From: GCA-016699975 sp964420045
Lineage (GTDB): Bacteria; Patescibacteriota; Minisyncoccia; Moranbacterales; UBA1568
Length of the DNA: 64,000 nt
Direction of reading: 5' to 3'
NCBI GenBank assembly: GCA_964420045.1
Contig: CAYQPQ010000001.1
Coordinates: forward strand, 1 to 64,000
The notes under the pieces: generated by a model
The model's database searches: none
Told to the model about the DNA's origin: nothing
Seen by the model: only the letters and a program-made list of their open reading frames with translations
Shown: positions 25,368-34,351 of the stretch, piece by piece
Layout: the number at the start of each line of letters is the position of its first letter
Numbering within the stretch: position 1 is the stretch's first letter
Made by a program: the position numbers and the translations under genes

Positions 25368-26258
25368 TTACACCTTCATGCCGCGAAGCGCGGCGATACG
25401 GTCTTCCATCGGCGGATGCGTCATAAAAAGGCTCATCACCTTCTTTCCCTTGAAGGGATTGGCAATATAGAGGTGCGCCGTCGCACGATTCGCCGCTTCC
25501 AGCGGTTCCGCATCGCCCGAAATCTTCTCGAGCGCTCGGGCGAGCCCTTCAGGATAGCGGGTAAGGAGCGCGCCCGACGCATCGGCCAAAAACTCTCGCT
25601 TCCGAGAAATGGCAAGTTGCATAAGCATCGCCGCGATCGGCGCAAGAATAGACAGAACAATCGCAAGAATCATAAAGACAAATTGCAACTGCCCGCTCTC
25701 ACGATCATCGCTCCGACGCCCGAAGAACGCCCAGTGTCGAAACCAATCCGCAAGGAGCGTCACGAACCCCACCATCACCACAACCACGGTTGAGAGAAGA
25801 ATATCGCGGTTTCCGATATGTGAAAGCTCATGCGCAATCACACCTTCGAGCTCTATTTTTTCGAGTCGGTTGATGATGCCCGTCGTAAGACAGATAACGC
25901 CGTGCTTCGCGTCGCGTCCGGTCGCGAAGGCGTTCATGGCAGTGTCTTCGATAATGTAAATTTTCGGTGTCGGAAGCCCAGCCGTGATGCAAAGATTCTC
26001 CACCAGTCGGTAGATCTCACGCCCGCTCTCGTGCGTCACTTCCTTAGCACCACTCATCGCCAGCACGATCTTGTCGCTCCACCAATATGACCCGAAGCTC
26101 ATAAGAATCGAGAAGATCACCGCCCCATACAAAATCCCACTCGACTGCATCGCTCCTGCAAACACATACCCCACCCCGATCACAAACACCAAAAACCCCG
26201 TAATATACACCCAGGTGAGTCGCGTATTTTTGTCGTAACTAGTGTAGAGCGTTGCCAT
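25368..26258 (-). CDS. htpX: Membrane-bound zinc metalloprotease HtpX
   Basis: Membrane-protein quality-control protease of 296 residues. Two N-terminal membrane segments precede the zinc site HELSH (in GVIAHELSHIGNRD), two more follow, and the third ligand is the Glu in REFLADASGA. The IYIIEDTAMNAFATGRD segment is typical of HtpX. It lies upstream of a repeat region and LemA in the same direction; HtpX and LemA are neighbours in many bacteria. Confidence 0.96.
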   Translation of the reverse strand: MATLYTSYDKNTRLTWVYITGFLVFVIGVGYVFAGAMQSSGILYGAVIFSILMSFGSYWWSDKIVLAMSGAKEVTHESGREIYRLVENLCITAGLPTPKIYIIEDTAMNAFATGRDAKHGVICLTTGIINRLEKIELEGVIAHELSHIGNRDILLSTVVVVMVGFVTLLADWFRHWAFFGRRSDDRESGQLQFVFMILAIVLSILAPIAAMLMQLAISRKREFLADASGALLTRYPEGLARALEKISGDAEPLEAANRATAHLYIANPFKGKKVMSLFMTHPPMEDRIAALRGMKV

Positions 26259-26295
26259 ACGTTCTGATTGTTCGGCGTATCAGCTTTCAGCCTCT

Positions 26296-26419
26296 TGTCA
26301 TTTCGACCGAAGCGGAGAAATCCCAATGCTCGTCAAAGAGACCAATCAACCTATAAGATAAGAAACGATCTCGAATCACTGTGACATCCCGAGATCCCTC
26401 GACTTCGCTCGAGATGACA
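26296..26419. repeat. Facing pair of dispersed repeats (family S)
   Basis: TGTCATTTCGACCGAAGCGG at 26296 and, facing it, a related unit at 26391-26419 containing CTCGACTTCGCTCGAGATGA. A third related unit lies at 45525-45553. The pair occupies the htpX-lemA gap (26259-26458), where I see no gene. It looks like a small non-coding dispersed repeat. Confidence 0.5.
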
Positions 26420-26458
26420 GAAAATACAACAAGCAAAACAAGCAAAAAGGGTGGAAAA

Positions 26459-27010
26459 CTAAAACTCCACTTTCACCGGTTGCTTCGCCGCTTCTTCGTC
26501 GAGTTCGAAGAATTCGCGTTTGGTGAACGTGAACATATTCGCGATGATATTGGTCGGGACGGTTTCTATCTTGGTATTGTATTCCATAACGACGCCATTG
26601 TAGAAGCGGCGCGATGCCTGGATCTTGTTCTCCGTATCGGAGAGCTCGCGCTGAAGTTCGAGAAAGTTCTGATTCGCCTTGAGATCCGGATACGCTTCCG
26701 CAACCGCAAAGAGACTCTTCAAAGCGCCCGAGAGCACATTCTCCGCTTGTGCCTTCTCTGCCGTGCCACCCGCTTGCATCGCCTTGCTCCGCGCCTCGGT
26801 CACCTTCTCAAACACGCCCGACTCATGCGCGGCATAGCCCTTCACAGTCGAAACGAGGTTCGGAATGAGATCATACCGCCGCTTCAACTGCACATCAATA
26901 TCGCTCCACGCCTCCCCGGCGCGATTCTTGAACGTTACCAAACCATTGTATGCTGCAATCCCCCACACCACGAGAACTAGCCCAATCCCCAAAAGAATAT
27001 AGAGTGCCAT
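26459..27010 (-). CDS. lemA: LemA family protein
   Basis: A protein of 183 residues from MALYILLGIGLVLVVWGIAA (27010), with one N-terminal membrane helix and a long helical domain. The family core is clear: AYNGLVTFKNRAGEAWSDID, QLKRRYDLIPNLVSTVKGYA and LQRELSDTENKIQASRRFYN. The function of LemA is not settled; it is often encoded next to HtpX, as here. Confidence 0.95.
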   Translation of the reverse strand: MALYILLGIGLVLVVWGIAAYNGLVTFKNRAGEAWSDIDVQLKRRYDLIPNLVSTVKGYAAHESGVFEKVTEARSKAMQAGGTAEKAQAENVLSGALKSLFAVAEAYPDLKANQNFLELQRELSDTENKIQASRRFYNGVVMEYNTKIETVPTNIIANMFTFTKREFFELDEEAAKQPVKVEF

Positions 27011-27164
27011 AATGATACGAGCCGACACTTTCCGACGCATCCCGAAAAGCCCGCCTCAATTAAAGAAAAATCTCACTCCGACACCTTCACAGTAGCATGA
27101 AACCCCTCTCTTGAGAAGCTCCTGCCACAAACAGGATAAGCAGTGTATAATGGAAGAAGAATAC

Positions 27165-27310
27165 GGAATTAAGAATCAAGAATGAGGCAATTATGCACAG
27201 AAGCACCAAACAAATGTTTTTTACCTACTCTTCCTCATCATTCCCACTTCTCTACGTTCTCTCATCTCCTCACCTTGTTCTCTATCTCTTCATTCCTCAT
27301 TCTTAATTCC
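27165..27310. repeat. Element with inverted ends in the lemA/DUF212 divergent region
   Basis: GGAATTAAGAAT and AGAATGAGG at 27165-27187 are matched by CCTCATTCTTAATTCC at 27295-27310 in reverse. The 314-bp divergent region 27011-27324 therefore contains a roughly 146-bp unit with inverted ends and no gene. I see no clear promoter for the plus-strand gene. Confidence 0.45.
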
Positions 27311-27324
27311 TTCTCTTTTTTCCT

Positions 27325-27765
27325 ATGATTCGCAATGAAATTATGTTGTTTCTCGTTCCGATCCTTGTCGTCATAATCACCGAGGGCATCAAGTTTGCCA
27401 ATTATTGCCGGAAGCACGGTTGGGACCTGCGCTATTCAATTGCATACGGTCACATGCCGAGCGCACATACCGCCTTTGTGGCGTCACTGGTTACCACCGT
27501 CGCGCTTGTCGACGGTTTTACGCAGACATCTTTTGCCATCGCACTCACGCTCGCCATCATCGTCATCTTCGACGCGCTTCGCCTGCGCGTCTATATGGGC
27601 GAGCACGCGCGCTACCTCAACAATCTCACCAAAGAACTCAAACTCGACGAATCGAATTTCCCCCGACTCAAAGAACGCGTCGGCCACAAACCCGAGGAAG
27701 TCGCCGTCGGCGGTTTGGTCGGCATCTTGCTCACCCTCCTCTTCTTCGCTATTTGGGGAATATAG
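27325..27765 (+). CDS. Divergent PAP2 family (DUF212) membrane protein
   Basis: A protein of 146 residues with several hydrophobic segments. GHMPSAHTAFVASL and, later, RVYMGEHARYLNNL are the two conserved phosphatase-like motifs of DUF212 (divergent PAP2). The PAP2 superfamily dephosphorylates lipid phosphates; activity for DUF212 is inferred only. It is the first plus-strand gene and is followed after 37 bp by a hydrolase. Confidence 0.88.
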   Translation: MIRNEIMLFLVPILVVIITEGIKFANYCRKHGWDLRYSIAYGHMPSAHTAFVASLVTTVALVDGFTQTSFAIALTLAIIVIFDALRLRVYMGEHARYLNNLTKELKLDESNFPRLKERVGHKPEEVAVGGLVGILLTLLFFAIWGI

Positions 27766-27802
27766 CCCAAACATCTCTCCACTCGCCCACCAGTACATCC
27801 CT

Positions 27803-28726
27803 ATGTTTCTCAGGAACTTTTTTGAAAATCCCTCAGCAACAGAAGCAAAGAATGAACCAGCTGCCAGAAAAATATCGTGTGAGAAATTCCCGATAGAAGT
27901 AAGTGGCGGAACAGCGGAAGTATACGACTACCAACCTTCTCCGGAGATTCAGAAAAGCACCGTTCCGCTCATGCTCGCGCCCGGGTGCGGCGGAGATGAA
28001 GCGTTGTATCACGAAAGCATTGTGCACCTTGTCGAGAATTTTGGTCGGCGAGTCATCACGCTCGATCACCCGAAACAGCGCGAGCGCGAACACGAAATAT
28101 GGGAAGAAGCTCCGACAAAAGGGCTCGAAATCAAAGCGCATAATATCCTTGATGTCATCAAGACAAAAGGGCTCCAAAGAACAGATGCGGTCGCCCATTC
28201 CGAAGGAGCTTTAAATCTCATCACCGCCGCCGCGCATGCGCCGGAACGGTTTCGAAATATCATCCTCGTTGCACCGGCCGGATTCATCGGCAAAGACTCT
28301 CTTGGCAACCTCGCGCTTCGTTTTGCAAAGAATTTCTTCGCCGGTCAACCGGAAACTATTTCCTCTCTTCCGAAAACCGATCAGGAAAGGGCTCATGCTT
28401 CGCTCTCATCGAAAGTCAGAAGAGTTTTAAACTGTGTTTATGGAAATCTCTTCCGCGTCTTGAGCGAAATTGAGGGTATCGCAAAGAGCGACATACACGA
28501 TCAGCTCAAGAAACTCAAAGAAGCCGGAATACACATTGTCATTGTGGCTCCGGTAGAAGATGAGGTATTCCCTATCGAACGCATACAGAAAATGGTGCAA
28601 GCCGGCGATATCGACGGATTTTTTGTCATCCGAGGCGGACACGGCGACATCACTCGCATCTCCCGCTTCGTAGACATAGTCGGAAGCGCCATCGAAACCC
28701 TCGAAGAAAAAGAAGTGTCGATTTGA
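27803..28726 (+). CDS. Alpha/beta hydrolase
   Basis: A protein of 307 residues from MFLRNFFENPSATEAK (27803). The frame is open further upstream, but that part overlaps the DUF212 gene. The alpha/beta hydrolase elements are in order: oxyanion region APGCGGDE, nucleophile AHSEGA (Ser), acid in PVEDEVFP and His in RGGHGD. The substrate is unknown. Co-directional with the DUF212 gene and followed by a terminator. Confidence 0.82.
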   Translation: MFLRNFFENPSATEAKNEPAARKISCEKFPIEVSGGTAEVYDYQPSPEIQKSTVPLMLAPGCGGDEALYHESIVHLVENFGRRVITLDHPKQREREHEIWEEAPTKGLEIKAHNILDVIKTKGLQRTDAVAHSEGALNLITAAAHAPERFRNIILVAPAGFIGKDSLGNLALRFAKNFFAGQPETISSLPKTDQERAHASLSSKVRRVLNCVYGNLFRVLSEIEGIAKSDIHDQLKKLKEAGIHIVIVAPVEDEVFPIERIQKMVQAGDIDGFFVIRGGHGDITRISRFVDIVGSAIETLEEKEVSI

Positions 28727-28860
28727 TAACTATCACACACTCTAAGGAACTCGAAACTGGCATTCTCAATCTAAATTTTCATCACTCATTCTCCTCGCCA
28801 TGTGGAGATGTAGACAAAAAATTGACATATTACATGCAACAGGAATTTAGCCTTAATAAG

Positions 28861-28896
28861 AAAAAACGCCCCGATTTTTATTTTAGGGCGTTTTTT
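28861..28896. terminator. Bidirectional terminator
   Basis: AAAAAACGCCC and GGGCGTTTTTT form an 11-bp stem around a 14-nt AT-rich loop. It lies between the plus-strand hydrolase and the minus-strand gene ending at 28917 and can serve both. Confidence 0.85.
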
Positions 28897-28916
28897 GGGA
28901 GATTACTTTGAAAAGG

Positions 28917-29249
28917 TTAGATGGAACAGCGTTGTGCAACGGCAATACCCTCAAGAGCTCTTCCGTTACAAGCTTCTTGAGAGGCAGCTCGCATTAATCG
29001 CGAAAGCTCATCATTAGAAAGAGAACTGCCATCGGCATGTTCAACCGAGAATCTCGGGGTATACAGTTCCGGTGTTCCGAGAACCATATTGTTAAACTCG
29101 ACCCACTCTACAAGCTCGCGCATACTTTTGTGGTGAGTTGTGACCCGCTGACCACATTGCGTCTCCGCTCCGCCATCAACTGACCGAGAAGGTACTATAC
29201 AGACTGTAACATACAGATACCACCCGCTTTCCCATGTACCGCCACCCAT
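28917..29249 (-). CDS. Hypothetical 110-residue protein with strong expression signals
   Basis: Not recognised. It starts at MGGGTWESGWYLY (29249), chosen because GGGAGGTG lies 6 nt before this ATG, the strongest ribosome binding site in the window. A good promoter is at 29305-29333 and a strong terminator follows the gene, so it is a single-gene unit. The protein has no membrane segment. Its C-terminal half has a short helical SNDELSRLMRAASQEA stretch, and four cysteines are spread along the chain. Confidence 0.65.
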   Translation of the reverse strand: MGGGTWESGWYLYVTVCIVPSRSVDGGAETQCGQRVTTHHKSMRELVEWVEFNNMVLGTPELYTPRFSVEHADGSSLSNDELSRLMRAASQEACNGRALEGIAVAQRCSI

Positions 29250-29304
29250 TTTAAACACCTCCCAGGTTCTTTGGTTACACCGTCATACACTCTCACTCTA
29301 TGTA

Positions 29305-29333
29305 CTTATAACATATAGAAATACCTACGTCAA
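29305..29333 (-). promoter_or_regulatory. Promoter of the 110-residue protein gene
   Basis: On the minus strand TTGACG, a 17-bp spacer and TATAAG preceded by TGT (extended -10). A start near 29298 gives a leader of about 49 nt containing the GGGAGGTG site. Confidence 0.65.
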
Positions 29334-29348
29334 TAAATACACCTGTCT

Positions 29349-31373
29349 TTAAACAGCTCCTTCCAATTTCCGAATCTCGTCGCGGAGGATGGCGGCAGTT
29401 TCGAAGTCGAGTATTTTTACTGCTTCATTCATCTCGGCTTTCTTTCGACGGATGAGCTTTTTCTTGTCCTTGCCGAAGACTTTTTCGTCGAGCGCGAGAT
29501 CGGCACGAACGGCGCGGTCATGATCGCTCTCGATGGTGTCGGTAATATCATGAATTTCCTTGCGCACCGTTTCCGGCGTAATGCCGTGCTCGGCATTGTA
29601 GGCAAGTTGGATATCACGGCGGCGGTTCGTCTCATCGATCGCGCGCTTCAGTGATCCGGTCACGGTATCGGCATAGAGCGTCACGCGCCCCGAAACATTT
29701 CGCGCCGCGCGCCCTATTGTCTGAATGAGCGATGTTTCGGACCGCAAGAAACCTTCTTTGTCCGCATCGAGAATGCCGATGAACGTCACTTCGGGAAGAT
29801 CGAGCCCTTCGCGCAACAGGTTCACGCCAACCAAACAGTCAAATTCGCCCCGGCGAAACTTGGTGAGAATACGGATACGGTCAATCGTCTTCACATCACT
29901 ATGAAGATATTCGGCTTTGATGTGTTTCTCCTTCAAGAACACCGACAAATCTTCCGCCATTTTCTTCGTCAAGGTCGTCGCGATGATGCGACCGCCCTTT
30001 GAAATTTCTTTCTCGGCTTCGGCGATAAAATCAACAATTTGTCCCGAATACTCTTTGTCGTCAGAACGAACTGGCTTGATGGTAAGAAGCGGATCAACGA
30101 GTCCTGTCGGGCGAATCACCTGTTCGACAATATTTGCGCTCGTTCGCCGTTCTTCCGTGCCGGGCGTTGCCGACGTAAAAATCATCTGTCCGACGCGAGT
30201 TTCAAATTCCTCACCGCGAAGCGGACGGTTGTCGAGCGCCGACGGAAGCCGGAAGCCATGCTCGACGAGCGTTTTTTTGCGCGACTGGTCGCCCGCATAC
30301 ATACCGCGAATCTGCGGGAGCGTGACGTGCGACTCGTCGAGAATCGTGAGGAAATCCGGCGCACCGTCGGCTGTCTTTGGAAAATATGAGAGGAGCGTCT
30401 CGGGCGGTTCGCCCGGGAGCTTCCCCGAGAGGTGTCGCGAATAATTCTCGATGCCGTTCGTATAGCCGATTTCTTCGATCATCGAGAGATCGTAGTTTGT
30501 CCGGCGCTTCAACCGATCCGCCTCAAGGAGTTTTCCGGCATCGGTCAGTTTTTTGAGTTGTTCATCGAGCTCGGATCGAATGGAAACCAGCGCGCGCTGT
30601 TGCTCCGCGTCCGTTGTCACGAAGTGCTTCGCCGGAAAGAGAAAGAACGCTTCCGACTCTTCGAGTATTCGTTGCGATACGGGATCTATTTTTCGAATCC
30701 TCCCGATCACGTCGCCCGAAAGCTCGATCTCAAAGACCGTCTTTTCCTGAACCGGCATCACTTCGATGCGATTCCCCATCGCACGAAAAGCCCCAGGAGA
30801 AAGATCGGCCGTCGTTCGTTCGAAATGCCGATCGATAAGCGCGCGCAAAAATTCCGCTCGCGGACATCGCATGCCCCGATCGACACGAAGATTCTCCCGC
30901 TCGTATTCTTCGGGCGACCCCAATCCATAGATACATGACACCGATGCGACGATAATCGTATCGCGCCGCGTGAGAAGCGCCTGCGTCGAGGCATGCCGCA
31001 GTCGCTCGATCTCCACGTTGATCGCCGCGTCTTTCTCTATATACGTATCGCTCGCGGGAATATAGGCCTCGGGCTGATAGAAGTCGTAGTACGAGACGAA
31101 GTAGTGCACCGCCGCCTCGGGAAAGAAACTCTGATATTCCTGCGCAAGCTGCGCCGCAAGCGTTTTGTTGTGCGCGATAACCAGTGCCGGCCTCCCCATC
31201 TCGGCAATCACATTCGCCATCGTAAAAGTCTTCCCCGAGCCCGTGACCCCCAGAAGCGTCTGTCGCCCCATCCCCGCCCGCAATCCCTCCGAAAGCGATT
31301 TGATCGCCTTCGGCTGATCCCCTGCCGGCTGGTACGGCGCCTTGAGTTGAAAGATATTGTGTCCTCTTGACAT
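29349..31373 (-). CDS. uvrB: Excinuclease ABC subunit B
   Basis: DNA damage-recognition helicase of nucleotide excision repair, 674 residues, normal length. Walker A is in GVTGSGKTFTM, the damage-binding beta-hairpin in YYDFYQPEAYIP, the DEAD-like box in DESHVTLPQ and motif VI in QTIGRAARN. The C-terminal UVR domain (AAILRDEIRKLE) is complete. It lies divergent from the gene at 31442, and a promoter is visible just upstream. Confidence 0.98.
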   Translation of the reverse strand: MSRGHNIFQLKAPYQPAGDQPKAIKSLSEGLRAGMGRQTLLGVTGSGKTFTMANVIAEMGRPALVIAHNKTLAAQLAQEYQSFFPEAAVHYFVSYYDFYQPEAYIPASDTYIEKDAAINVEIERLRHASTQALLTRRDTIIVASVSCIYGLGSPEEYERENLRVDRGMRCPRAEFLRALIDRHFERTTADLSPGAFRAMGNRIEVMPVQEKTVFEIELSGDVIGRIRKIDPVSQRILEESEAFFLFPAKHFVTTDAEQQRALVSIRSELDEQLKKLTDAGKLLEADRLKRRTNYDLSMIEEIGYTNGIENYSRHLSGKLPGEPPETLLSYFPKTADGAPDFLTILDESHVTLPQIRGMYAGDQSRKKTLVEHGFRLPSALDNRPLRGEEFETRVGQMIFTSATPGTEERRTSANIVEQVIRPTGLVDPLLTIKPVRSDDKEYSGQIVDFIAEAEKEISKGGRIIATTLTKKMAEDLSVFLKEKHIKAEYLHSDVKTIDRIRILTKFRRGEFDCLVGVNLLREGLDLPEVTFIGILDADKEGFLRSETSLIQTIGRAARNVSGRVTLYADTVTGSLKRAIDETNRRRDIQLAYNAEHGITPETVRKEIHDITDTIESDHDRAVRADLALDEKVFGKDKKKLIRRKKAEMNEAVKILDFETAAILRDEIRKLEGAV

Positions 31374-31390
31374 AAAGTGTATTTTTTGCT

Positions 31391-31420
31391 ACTCTAGCAC
31401 GGAAACAGTCTTTTTGACAA
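31391..31420 (-). promoter_or_regulatory. Promoter of uvrB
   Basis: On the minus strand TTGTCA, an 18-bp spacer and TAGAGT preceded by TGC. The start would be near 31384, leaving a leader of only about 11 nt before the uvrB ATG. Confidence 0.5.
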
Positions 31421-31441
31421 CCCAACCAAAAGGAGAAACAA

Positions 31442-32095
31442 GTGAACATAAATCCAGCAAGCATTGCAATCATCCTTTGCATCATAACAATAGCGCTACT
31501 AATACATCTCCTCCTCAGAAGAGCAGAGGAAATTGAGCGTATCCGATACGAATCGATCGATGCGAAAAACTCTCTCGGATATCAGACCAAGAAACTTGAA
31601 GAATTGCGCGAACGCCAAACCCTCGGAGAGACCCTCTTAAGAAAACTTTCCGATGTGATTAGTAGCGGTGTATGGACGTATAGTCCCCAGACATATGGAC
31701 TTATGAAAATGGTGGCTACCCAGCAATCCGCTAAACTCAACTATTCAGGAGTGGCCATAGAGATTACCCTTGAAGCAAAAACGACAAAGGAAGAAGCTGA
31801 TAGAATGTTCGGAGAAGCAATCCTTCGCTGCTTTGACCAAGTTGTTCCAGAACAAGGAAACCTTCACATCCTTGCAATCCGATTCCTGGAAGAAACGATT
31901 AACCCTACAGGGTTTGAGCCCGTTGTCTTCATTCGCATACGAAAGCCCCTGCACAAAGAAGATATAGGGCAATGGGGGTTTGCCGGATCAATCCGTGCCG
32001 GATGCCAAGCGCGCCGATTCACCATCGTAGTCCTCAGTCCTCCGGAAGGAGTCGGGAAATTCGAAGAGGCTCTTGTAAACCTCCATCAATTCTGA
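31442..32095 (+). CDS. Hypothetical single-pass membrane protein
   Basis: A protein of 217 residues starting at a GTG (31442) with AGGAG 7 nt upstream. Residues about 6-25 form one membrane helix (IAIILCIITIALLIHLLL), then a charged coiled-coil stretch (residues 26-65), then an alpha/beta-looking soluble domain. I know no family match. It is followed by a possible terminator. Confidence 0.6.
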   Translation: MNINPASIAIILCIITIALLIHLLLRRAEEIERIRYESIDAKNSLGYQTKKLEELRERQTLGETLLRKLSDVISSGVWTYSPQTYGLMKMVATQQSAKLNYSGVAIEITLEAKTTKEEADRMFGEAILRCFDQVVPEQGNLHILAIRFLEETINPTGFEPVVFIRIRKPLHKEDIGQWGFAGSIRAGCQARRFTIVVLSPPEGVGKFEEALVNLHQF

Positions 32096-32118
32096 AAGTC
32101 ATAAACAAAAATCCCATC

Positions 32119-32155
32119 CCGGTACGCCCGCAAAGCGCGCCGGTTTTTATTTTCC
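32119..32155 (+). terminator. Possible terminator
   Basis: CCGG, CGC, GC and their complements form an interrupted hairpin followed by TTTTTATTTT, 24 bp after the stop of the gene at 31442. The stem has bulges. Confidence 0.4.
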
Positions 32156-32310
32156 TGTCGTTTTAGATTCGTCGTCTGTTGTTTGTTGTAAGTTCCCTCA
32201 CCTCCCTTCCCTCCCATCTGCTTCCTTGCTACAGTAGCCTTGGATTTGATACTTGGAATATGTGCTTTCTTTGGAACGTGTAATTTTGAATTTGAAATTT
32301 TCACTCCCCT

Positions 32311-33465
32311 ATGCGTCTCTCCTATTCCTCCCTCGGCACGTATCAGACATGCCCTCTGAAGTATAAATTCAAAGAAATCGATCGGCTGAAAGAACCGAAA
32401 TCGAAAGAAGCGGTCTTCGGCACGCTCGTCCACTCAACGCTGAAGTTCTTCCACGAACCGTCGCTCCTCCCGCCCTCGCTCGAAGACGCGCTCAATCACT
32501 TTTCCAAAAATTGGAACGATGCGGTCTATGACAATCCGGACGAAGAGCGCGCCGCCTTTTCCGCCGGCGTCGACATGATTCGCCGCTATGCCGAGCACAA
32601 TGACCCGACACAATTCACCATCGTCGCGCTCGAGAGTCCCTTTCAAATAGAGATCACCGACGCGAATGGCGCCACGCACACCGTGAAAGGCATCATCGAT
32701 CGCATCGACAAAACCGCAGATGGCTACGAAATCATCGACTACAAAACCGGGCGCAAACTCCCCTCGCAGGCGGATGTCGACACCAATCTCCAGCTCTCCG
32801 TCTATGCCAAGGCGTTTCTCGCCCGCTATCCGCACGAAGCTGAGCATCTCGACCGCCTCACGGTAAGCCTCTATTTTCTCAAACACGGCGTGAAGCTCTC
32901 CTCGCGACGAACCCTCGAAGATTTGAAAGGCGTCGACGATATTTTTCTCGAGACGATTGACAATATCGAAGCGGGACACTTCGAGCCGCGAGTGAATCCG
33001 CTCTGTGACTGGTGCGGCTTCCAAAAAGTTTGCCCCATGTGGAAACACAAATTCCGCGAGCTCCGCACGGCAACCACCGAAGAAAAGGAACAAGCCGTCA
33101 ACGACTACCTCGCCACCAAACGCGCCATCGAGCTCGACAAGCAAAAGCTCATGAAGCTCCAAGCAACGATACTCGAATACATGGACGCTGAGGATGTCGA
33201 ACGGCTCTTTGGCGATGTCGGCATTATCGAGCGCGCACGAACACAGAAGTACGACTACGACGCCGGAAAGCTCCGCGACCATCTCGAGCCCCTTGGCAAA
33301 TGGGAGAGCGTGCTTGCAATCAATCAAACCCTCGTCAAAAAAACACTCGCCTCACTCCCCTTGGAAACCAGAAAACAAATAGAAGCCGATACCAAAACGC
33401 CCGGCAAAGAAACCGTCACCCTTCGAGTCAAAAAAACACTCTCCGAAGATGGAGAGGCGGAGTAA
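32311..33465 (+). CDS. RecB-like PD-(D/E)XK nuclease with iron-sulfur cysteines
   Basis: A protein of 384 residues. The N-terminal YSSLGTYQTCPLKYKF and GTLVHSTL start the Cas4/AddB-type fold. The nuclease core follows: GIIDRID, IIDYKTGR and the helix NLQLSVYA. The C-terminal CDWCGFQKVCP, with the early Cys, is the four-cysteine iron-sulfur set of this family. The protein ends in a helical region. It probably acts in DNA end processing. No cas genes or CRISPR arrays are near, so a Cas4 role is unlikely. Its stop is 2 bp from the end of the convergent DUF1361 gene. Confidence 0.85.
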   Translation: MRLSYSSLGTYQTCPLKYKFKEIDRLKEPKSKEAVFGTLVHSTLKFFHEPSLLPPSLEDALNHFSKNWNDAVYDNPDEERAAFSAGVDMIRRYAEHNDPTQFTIVALESPFQIEITDANGATHTVKGIIDRIDKTADGYEIIDYKTGRKLPSQADVDTNLQLSVYAKAFLARYPHEAEHLDRLTVSLYFLKHGVKLSSRRTLEDLKGVDDIFLETIDNIEAGHFEPRVNPLCDWCGFQKVCPMWKHKFRELRTATTEEKEQAVNDYLATKRAIELDKQKLMKLQATILEYMDAEDVERLFGDVGIIERARTQKYDYDAGKLRDHLEPLGKWESVLAINQTLVKKTLASLPLETRKQIEADTKTPGKETVTLRVKKTLSEDGEAE

Positions 33466-33467
33466 AA

Positions 33468-34169
33468 TTACTGGTCACTTCTGTCGGTACATACACGCGC
33501 ATGATTTTCTCGCACCCCAAGAATCCAATGGATAGAGAGAAAGATCAGATACGACACGCCAATGCCCACCGAGAACACCAATGAAATCGCCACCGCGCGT
33601 GCGAACCACACCGGATCACCATAGTGCGATACCGTATCGCGAAACACAAGAAAAGGATTGAGAAACACGTCCCAACTGTTCCACCGAAGAAATCGCCCAA
33701 GATACACTCCGACTCCCGAAAGCAGAATCACCGCAGCAACAATGCCCTGCGCCAAGGCGCGCCCCAGTGTTTTCCGAAGCGCACGATGCACCCGAAAGAG
33801 CGCGCCCAGACCAAAGAGAAGTCCCGCGAGAGCAAACGCAGCAATAAGCAAGAAGTCATACGCAAAGCTTTTCGATCCGGCATACTCCCACGGGAGATGT
33901 ACAAAATCGGTGACAATATACGGCGCATTCGGAAAAAAGAACAGCCACAGCAAGAAGACTCCCCACAAGCCGCCCGTCATACGCGCTTCCTTCCCGGCAT
34001 ACCACTCAAACAACACCGCTATCGCATATGGTATCGCCGCCAAAAGCAAATTCCAGAGCAGAAAAAAATATCCGTCCGTCCCCGCCACAAACATCCGCAC
34101 CGCCAACAACAAAAACGCCCCCGTCAGCGAGAGATTGAGCATTATCAAAAAGATATTTCTCCGCGACAT
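33468..34169 (-). CDS. DUF1361 membrane protein
   Basis: An integral membrane protein of 233 residues with about six to seven hydrophobic segments. The family signature FFPNAPYIVTDFVHL and the later LGRFLRWNSWDV are present. The function is unknown. It converges on the nuclease gene with a 2-bp gap. Confidence 0.85.
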   Translation of the reverse strand: MSRRNIFLIMLNLSLTGAFLLLAVRMFVAGTDGYFFLLWNLLLAAIPYAIAVLFEWYAGKEARMTGGLWGVFLLWLFFFPNAPYIVTDFVHLPWEYAGSKSFAYDFLLIAAFALAGLLFGLGALFRVHRALRKTLGRALAQGIVAAVILLSGVGVYLGRFLRWNSWDVFLNPFLVFRDTVSHYGDPVWFARAVAISLVFSVGIGVSYLIFLSIHWILGVRENHARVCTDRSDQ

Positions 34170-34281
34170 ATCAAAAATTCCCTCAGAACCTGTTTACAAT
34201 CCCCTTATTCTACTCCGACTTTCAAACTTTGGCTGCAAAACATTCATATTTCGTCGGGTTACTCTCCGAGTAGTCCTCCCC

Positions 34282-34315
34282 GTCCGCAACACTTCGCGTA
34301 GCGATACGGGTGGAC
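34282..34315 (+). repeat. 34-bp small palindrome family Q, copy 2 (nested)
   Basis: GTCCGC, 20 bp, then CGGGTGGAC. It is absent at the matching place in family M copy B, so it is an insertion. Confidence 0.6.
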
Positions 34316-34335
34316 TCAATCTTCATGTTTTCCAG

Positions 34336-34351
34336 CCTACCGGCAGGCAGG
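34336..34351 (+). repeat. Small GC-rich palindrome family R, copy 1 (nested)
   Basis: CCTACCGGCAGGCAGG, an imperfect palindrome inserted in family M copy A before CGCTCAAA. The same 16 bp recurs at 63435-63450. Confidence 0.6.

Noticed and set aside
31414..31419. Plus-strand TTGACA as promoter of the gene at 31442
   Set aside because: The matching -10 would overlap the start codon region and no suitable hexamer is there; the same bases serve the minus-strand uvrB promoter.
32311..33465. Cas4 as the identity of the iron-sulfur nuclease
   Set aside because: No CRISPR array or other cas gene is visible in the window; the protein is longer than Cas4 and more like stand-alone RecB-type nucleases.
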